This document shows positions 59,471 through 64,000 of a stretch of 64,000 nt of DNA, one piece after another. Both the position numbers and the translations under genes were made by a program. Each line of letters begins with the position of its first letter. Position 1 is the stretch's first letter. The notes under the pieces were generated by a model, which was not told the DNA's origin, ran no database searches, and saw only the letters and a program-made list of their open reading frames with translations. Source of the DNA: Oribacterium sp. oral taxon 078 str. F0262 (lineage in GTDB: Bacteria > Bacillota > Clostridia > Lachnospirales > Lachnospiraceae); NCBI RefSeq assembly GCF_000160135.1, contig NZ_GG729935.1:476829-540828 (forward strand), read 5' to 3'.

Positions 59471-61261
59471 TCACTTGCTCTGTGCCGATTGGACATTCTC
59501 CTGAATCAATGTCTCTCTCTTCTCCTCTACCTCGTAGAGATCAAAGCAGTCCTTCTTCTTTTTATAATTCTTTCCGAGTACGATCCTCCCCGCTCCGTAG
59601 ACATTCCAGTCCACGACCTCCTCGGAAATCTCATGAATTCTCTCCCCCTCCAGGACAGAAAAGGTGCTGCTGCTCCGTGTGCCCTCCCTCTCAATCCCGC
59701 TGTTGATATAGGTTTTCCCCCTGTAAAACCCGATATTGTCGACATGCTCCGCGATCCGCTCTCCGTTTCGGCAGAGCGTCCCCATCCCCTTCTCATCCAG
59801 GTCCCGGATGTAGTAGAAATCCTTTCCGGAGAGGAAGACCCCCCGGATCTGCGATGCCCCTCTCTCGATTCGCTCCGCATCTCCGATATGTCCGCCCCGG
59901 ATCTGAAAGAGGGAGAGGTTTGTCTTTCCCTCCGCGCTGCTCATCTCAAAGAGACGCTTATTGTCCGGGTCCAGAATGTACTCTGCCTTCGGGCGGTAGT
60001 CCAGGCTTCCGAGCGCCCTTCCGTCGTAGTAGAGCTGTGCCTTGATCGTGAGAGAGGCGTCCTCCTGAAAGCTGTCATTTAATGCCTTCCCCCAGTTAGT
60101 AGAGGAAGGGAGCTCCGCAAGGCGGATCTTCTGCATCTTGATCTCGCTGAGCGGAATGGCAAGGAGCGCCTTTCCCGTCTTTTCCGTCCCGCTCTCGAGC
60201 TCTGCCTCGTCCAATATGACGGAGGATGCGAGAAGGCTCTCTTTTCTTCCATCACTTCGGAAGAGATCTCCAAAGCCGTTCTCTCCCCCGCCCCCCTCCT
60301 TCATTTCTCTCCGAAGCTCCCGCTCCTGCTCCTCTGTGAGGCCGCTGAAATCAAAGAAACGGCTGTAGTCGAAATCGCCGGAGCGAAGAAAGAGAATCCC
60401 CTCTCCGCCGCTTTGGCCGCGGGCCTCCTTCGCATCCACCTCGATTTTCACCGTCCGCTCCCCCTCAAGGAAATAAAGGGCGCCCTTCCCGTCCGCATAG
60501 AAAAAGCGGTCCAGGCTTCCGTTATAGGACAGGGCCTCCGCGAAATTCTCTCCGACCTTTCTTCTCTCCGCCCCGCTCTCTGTGGAAAGGCGGTAGAGCT
60601 TTCCCTCCGAATCGGCATAGATCAGCTCGCTCCCATCCTCGGAAAAAAACTGCTCCGCCGCATCCTCGCAGAGCTTCTCCATCTCGCCCCGGTATGAACC
60701 GAAGAAGAGCTCCTTTCCGCTTCGATACCAAAGCTTCTCTCCCTTCAGTATCCCGAAGTCGCTGACGGAATCCGCGATGCGCCTCGTCTCCTCCTTCCCT
60801 TCCGAAGGAGAAAGACCCTTCACACAGAGCCTCCCGCCCTTTCCGTCGAATTCCTCATAGAAGAGGATCGCCTTTCCATCCTCTGTATATTCGGCCCTGT
60901 AGAGCGGTGTATAATACTCATTATAATCTGTAATCGTCCGATGATTAAGTGCTTTTTCCGTCAAAATCACGGGCTTTCCCCCGCTGTAATAATAAAGCCC
61001 TCCATCCGCGATATATAAAATTCCTCTTCTCTCTCTCTCTGCTCCCTCCTCCCGTTTTTCCGGGGAGAGGAGGCGGCTTAGGAAAAAGAGAGCGGCGAAA
61101 AGAAGGAAAAGCGCGAAGAGGGGAAGGAAAAGCTTTTTCCCCGAAAAAGGGCGGAGAAAAGCATTTTGCCGCTTCCCTTCTCCGCCCTGTTCCCGCTTCT
61201 CGGAGGGCGCAGGATCAGCTTTTTCTTCGGGCTTCCCCCCGCTTTTTTTCAAAAAACTCAT
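59471..61261 (-). CDS. Large membrane-anchored protein, probable beta-propeller-like (DUF5050-type)
   Basis: A 596-residue protein with a charged cytoplasmic N-terminus, one helix (about 43-65, KLFLPLFALFLLFAALFFLS) and a large outside part built of repeated short strands (GILYIADGGLYYYSGGKPVI, KLWYRSGKELFFGSYRGEME, SELIYADSEGKLYRLSTESG, DRFFYADGKGALYFLEGERT). The Y/F-Y-x-D-G repeats suggest a propeller such as DUF5050. Function unknown. It is co-transcribed with the YARHG protein, and together they look like an envelope-sensing pair. Confidence 0.65.
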   Translation of the reverse strand: MSFLKKSGGKPEEKADPAPSEKREQGGEGKRQNAFLRPFSGKKLFLPLFALFLLFAALFFLSRLLSPEKREEGAERERRGILYIADGGLYYYSGGKPVILTEKALNHRTITDYNEYYTPLYRAEYTEDGKAILFYEEFDGKGGRLCVKGLSPSEGKEETRRIADSVSDFGILKGEKLWYRSGKELFFGSYRGEMEKLCEDAAEQFFSEDGSELIYADSEGKLYRLSTESGAERRKVGENFAEALSYNGSLDRFFYADGKGALYFLEGERTVKIEVDAKEARGQSGGEGILFLRSGDFDYSRFFDFSGLTEEQERELRREMKEGGGGENGFGDLFRSDGRKESLLASSVILDEAELESGTEKTGKALLAIPLSEIKMQKIRLAELPSSTNWGKALNDSFQEDASLTIKAQLYYDGRALGSLDYRPKAEYILDPDNKRLFEMSSAEGKTNLSLFQIRGGHIGDAERIERGASQIRGVFLSGKDFYYIRDLDEKGMGTLCRNGERIAEHVDNIGFYRGKTYINSGIEREGTRSSSTFSVLEGERIHEISEEVVDWNVYGAGRIVLGKNYKKKKDCFDLYEVEEKRETLIQENVQSAQSK

Positions 61262-61418
61262 CTTTTCCCCTCCGCCGCGGATCGCTCCCGCTTTCCCTCA
61301 TTCCTCCGATGGATTCCTCGATCGGCTCCGCTGTCCCGGGGATCGGGGATTCTCGCTGCCTTCCGGAATGCGGCATGGATCTTTTCTTTATGGATGGAAT
61401 CCGTCTCTTCGTCTCTTC

Positions 61419-62120
61419 CTAGCCCAGGAAATTCTGAACCCAGTAACTCTGCCCGCCCTGTACGCTGTAGCCGATGCCGATGGAGCTGTATTTCGGATCC
61501 AGGATATTCCGGCGGTGCCCCTCGCTGTGCATCCAGCTGTCCATGACCGATTCCGCACTTTTCTGTCCGCTCGCAATATTCTCCCCCACGGCATGGTACT
61601 CCGTGATGCCCATCGGGGCGTAGAGCGAAGACCATTCCTGTCCGTTGGGTCTTGTATGGCTGAAGAGAGTCCCCAGCTCCTGCGCCCTCTGCTCCGCGAC
61701 CCGGTCAAGTGCGGAATTATCGGAGAGCGGCTGCAGTCCGGCCCTGCTCCTCTCCTGATTTACCAGGCGGAGAAGCTCCGCCCGCTCGCTCGCCGCGCTG
61801 AGCGCGCTCCCGTTCGACCCTCCTGAGACCGCTCTTCTCTGTACGACGCCGTTTACCGTCCACGCGCCGTTTCCGTCCACGGTAAAGCCGTCCGGAGTCG
61901 TCGTCCCCGTGAGAAGCCAGCCGTCCGGTTTAAAATAATAGCACTCTTCGATCCTGTCACCGTTTCCGTCGATCCAAAGCCAGCCGCCCGCCGGATAATT
62001 CCCTCCTCCAAGATCATACCACCAGCCCCCTCTGCTGCTCTGCCAGCCGCCCGCATAAACCGCATTCGAAGCGAGCAAAGCGAGAATTGCCGCCGCCGCT
62101 GTCAGCTTTCTGATTTTCAT
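61419..62120 (-). CDS. Secreted CAP-domain protein with cell-wall-binding-type repeat
   Basis: A 233-residue secreted protein: signal peptide (IRKLTAAAAILALLASNAVY, cut near residue 23), a Trp/Gly-rich glucan/choline-binding-type repeat (GGWWYDLGGGNYPAGGWLWI, ECYYFKPDGWLLTGTT), and a CAP domain (LLRLVNQERSRAGLQPLSDN, HTRPNGQEWSSLY, HAVGENIASGQKSAESVMDS, SEGHRRNILDPKYSSIGIGY) with its His and Glu residues. Bacterial CAP proteins are often surface-associated; activity unknown. Start ATG 62120 with AGGAGG. Confidence 0.88.
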   Translation of the reverse strand: MKIRKLTAAAAILALLASNAVYAGGWQSSRGGWWYDLGGGNYPAGGWLWIDGNGDRIEECYYFKPDGWLLTGTTTPDGFTVDGNGAWTVNGVVQRRAVSGGSNGSALSAASERAELLRLVNQERSRAGLQPLSDNSALDRVAEQRAQELGTLFSHTRPNGQEWSSLYAPMGITEYHAVGENIASGQKSAESVMDSWMHSEGHRRNILDPKYSSIGIGYSVQGGQSYWVQNFLG

Positions 62121-62208
62121 TCCATTCCTCCTGTAAAGTCTGTCATACTCTTCCCGCTTCTTTCCGACGGGAAATCCGCCGCGCTCTCCGCGCGCCGGTA
62201 TTTCTATC

Positions 62209-63306
62209 CTAGGAAAAAGCTCCCCTAAAGTCAATCTCTGCTTCTTTTCCATTTTCTTTCAAATTCGGAATTCCGGGGGCCTTTCCGGAGCTTCCGGCCG
62301 GATTCCAGCGGAAAATCCGCTCCTCCGGAATCCACTTTCCGAGCTCTTTCAGCAGAAAGTCCTCCATCCGCTCTCCGAGTCCTCTCCCGTAATGACAGAC
62401 TCCGCCGTCATTCTCATAGGGAAACTGCGCGATCACGGAGCGGGGAAGAGCGCGGCGAAGCTCCCGGAGATAGGCTCCGGAGATCCGGAAGCTCCCGACG
62501 CTCACATCCCGGATCTCCTCCGGGGAGAATGTCCGAAAGACCTGATGCAAAAGCTCCAGATAGGCCTGCTCCCAGTCCGCGCAGTAGATCATGGGATCAA
62601 AGCAAAGACGGATCGGGAAGCCGAGGGCATGCGCTTCCTCTGCGCTCTCAAGCCTCGCGCGAAGACTCCCCGTCCGCTTTTCAAAGGAGCGGATGATCCT
62701 CTCCGGAGAGAGCGTGAAGGCGAAAATCATCCGCTCCCTATCCTCCTTCGAAAGCCTCCCGGCGAAGTCCTTGAAAAAGTTTCGATTTCCCGACTTCGTC
62801 CGGACCTCGATCCGAAGCCCCGGCTCCTCCCTGAGAAAGTCCGTGAAGCGGAGAAGGAGGTGAAAGAGTCCCTCCAGCGCGAGGAGATCCGTATCATAGG
62901 AGACGCAAAGATACACCGTTCCCTTTCGCAAAAGCTCTCGAAGTTCGGAGAAAAGCTCCGGAAGATTCCAAAAGAGCAGCAGATTTCCCGAGGGATACAT
63001 CCCCTTCAGATAACAGTATTCGCAGTCGTAAATGCAGTTCATCACGAGAGAGCTGTAGAAAAAGTTTTCCTCCCCAAAGCTCTGGCAGACCGGCGCGCCG
63101 GGATAGATCAGCCTCCCCCTCTTCCTGGCGAGGATCAGCTTCTGAGAGCGCTGCTGCATCTCCCGGTTCTGCCTCCTCCGATTAAATACATCCTTATAAT
63201 GGGAGATCTCCACAAGCTTCGCGTCCGGAAAACGGCGGAGCAGCGGATCGAGCTCCGGATCCCCGATGAGCTCCTTCTCGATATAAATATGGGAAAATCC
63301 TCTCAA
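62209..63306 (-). CDS. Spore-photoproduct-lyase-family radical SAM protein
   Basis: A 365-residue protein: SLVMNCIYDCEYCYLKGMYP carries the CxxxCxxC iron-sulfur cluster, PICLCVSYDTD-like VYLCVSYDTDLLALEGLFHL follows, then LRIEVRTKSGNRNFFKDFAG and PIRLCFDPMIYCADWEQAYL. Members include the enzyme that repairs spore-DNA photoproducts, but many non-sporulating species have relatives of unknown role. The genome context here looks asporogenous. The start overlaps nothing; the unknown gene upstream ends 60 bases before it on the same strand. Confidence 0.83.
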   Translation of the reverse strand: MRGFSHIYIEKELIGDPELDPLLRRFPDAKLVEISHYKDVFNRRRQNREMQQRSQKLILARKRGRLIYPGAPVCQSFGEENFFYSSLVMNCIYDCEYCYLKGMYPSGNLLLFWNLPELFSELRELLRKGTVYLCVSYDTDLLALEGLFHLLLRFTDFLREEPGLRIEVRTKSGNRNFFKDFAGRLSKEDRERMIFAFTLSPERIIRSFEKRTGSLRARLESAEEAHALGFPIRLCFDPMIYCADWEQAYLELLHQVFRTFSPEEIRDVSVGSFRISGAYLRELRRALPRSVIAQFPYENDGGVCHYGRGLGERMEDFLLKELGKWIPEERIFRWNPAGSSGKAPGIPNLKENGKEAEIDFRGAFS

Positions 63307-63366
63307 AGCTCCATGCCCTCCCGAAAATCCCGCGCAAAAGCCCCCGGCGAAAAGCCACCGCAGCCT

Positions 63367-63978
63367 TTAAAACGAAAGGGCGCGCTCCAGAATGCGCTTC
63401 CCCTCCTTTTTATCCCGGCACGGGAGCTCCCCCAGCCGATAGAGCGCGTTCCAATATTCCCTCCAGTCCTCCCCGGAAAGCTTTTGGTAGAGAAGAAGCT
63501 GCCGAAGCCTCCCGTCCATAGAGAGGGAGCAGTGGAGCGCCGCAGAAAGCTTCCCGATCTCGGCCTCCTCCTCTTCGGAGAAGAGCGCTGCACGGCTTCG
63601 AAGCTCCTCCGAAAGACCCTGCAGCTGTCCGATCAGGGAGGAGAGCGCCGGCTCCTGCTCCGTAAAAAGCGCATTCCGCTGCTCCTCCCCCGCATCCTCC
63701 TGCAAAAGTCTCAGAAAAAGCATCCGATCCGGCGACAGGTAGTAGGAACCCGCCTCATAGATCGCCGCGGATTCTCTGTCAAAAAGCGCATCCTCCGAAA
63801 TTCCGCTCTCTTCCCCCGCATAGAACCTCTCTCCCGAAAATCCCGTGCACTCCGGAAAGGGAAGGTCATAGAGCATATCCGGATAGAAGCTTCTCCCGCT
63901 GTCCAGATTCACAAGCTTATTCAGGAGGAAAAAACCGCTCTCCCTTTTTCGCTCCGGGCTCCGAAAGCTCCCCCGCAT
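63367..63978 (-). CDS. Hypothetical protein, partner of the SPL-family gene
   Basis: A 203-residue soluble protein not recognised. It is acidic and Leu/Glu-rich in the middle (LFSEEEEAEIGKLSAALHCS) with Tyr-rich N-terminal segments (YPDMLYDLPFPECTGFSGER). ATG 63978 has GGAGAAGGG just upstream, but the frame is open to the window edge, so a longer protein is possible. Position directly upstream of an SPL-family radical SAM gene suggests a linked role. Confidence 0.6.
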   Translation of the reverse strand: MRGSFRSPERKRESGFFLLNKLVNLDSGRSFYPDMLYDLPFPECTGFSGERFYAGEESGISEDALFDRESAAIYEAGSYYLSPDRMLFLRLLQEDAGEEQRNALFTEQEPALSSLIGQLQGLSEELRSRAALFSEEEEAEIGKLSAALHCSLSMDGRLRQLLLYQKLSGEDWREYWNALYRLGELPCRDKKEGKRILERALSF

Positions 63979-64000
63979 CCCTTCTCCCCGAAAAGAGCCA

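Overview
The window reads as chromosome from a GC-rich member of the Bacillota, most likely a Lachnospiraceae-type Clostridia. Evidence: the order HU - rqcP - divIC - tilS - hpt, a FMN-riboswitch-controlled RibU, a Tad-like pilus locus with no secretin, CIRCE-type heat-shock control of lon, and strong AGGAGG ribosome binding sites. The sporulation genes yabP, yabQ and spoIIE that normally interrupt the rqcP-divIC-tilS order are absent, which suggests an asporogenous lineage.

Region 1-6.5 kb is visibly more AT-rich and looks acquired. It holds the end of a DDE transposase, a decayed large serine recombinase, a DUF4143 ATPase fragment, and a minus-strand stress/ligand-binding cassette (WYL regulator, VOC protein, GyrI-like protein, a broken radical SAM gene, a YoaP-like acetyltransferase, a TfoX-N protein). 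This block ends at the 3' end of rlmD, whose product carries an extra C-terminal tail.

Region 6.5-19.1 kb carries rlmD, a divergent LysR/threonine-aldolase pair, and a complete four-gene Wadjet-type (JetABCD) anti-plasmid operon on the minus strand. The operon appears inactive: jetA has a frameshift and jetC an in-frame TAG. A TcaA-like zinc-ribbon membrane protein lies directly upstream.

Region 19.6-29.4 kb is a plus-strand Tad/Flp pilus operon: TadZ-like, TadA, TadB, TadC-like, Flp pilin, two pseudopilin-like proteins, prepilin peptidase, a small membrane protein and a DUF6382 protein. Region 29.3-36 kb holds housekeeping genes on the minus strand: tcdA, a GH13 glycosidase, hpt, tilS, divIC, rqcP, hup, and ribU behind a FMN riboswitch.

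Region 36-46.5 kb has a sugar ABC importer (binding protein plus two permeases, no ATPase) followed by a DUF4127 gene, then a short-chain dehydrogenase, lon and a ROK regulator. Region 46.6-56 kb is a metal-homeostasis block: feoA-feoA-feoB with a Cys-rich accessory protein and a divergent DtxR-family regulator; a P1B ATPase lacking the CPx motif with a DUF6110 partner; and an ArsR-HMA-CPC ATPase efflux operon with a clear operator. Region 56.4-64 kb holds a glutathione peroxidase, an SH3/amidase lipoprotein, a zinc-ribbon/YARHG protein with a large membrane-anchored partner, a CAP-domain secreted protein, a spore-photoproduct-lyase-family radical SAM protein and an unknown partner. Several intergenic spaces carry 40-49 bp direct repeats. 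No rRNA, tRNA or CRISPR array was recognised.
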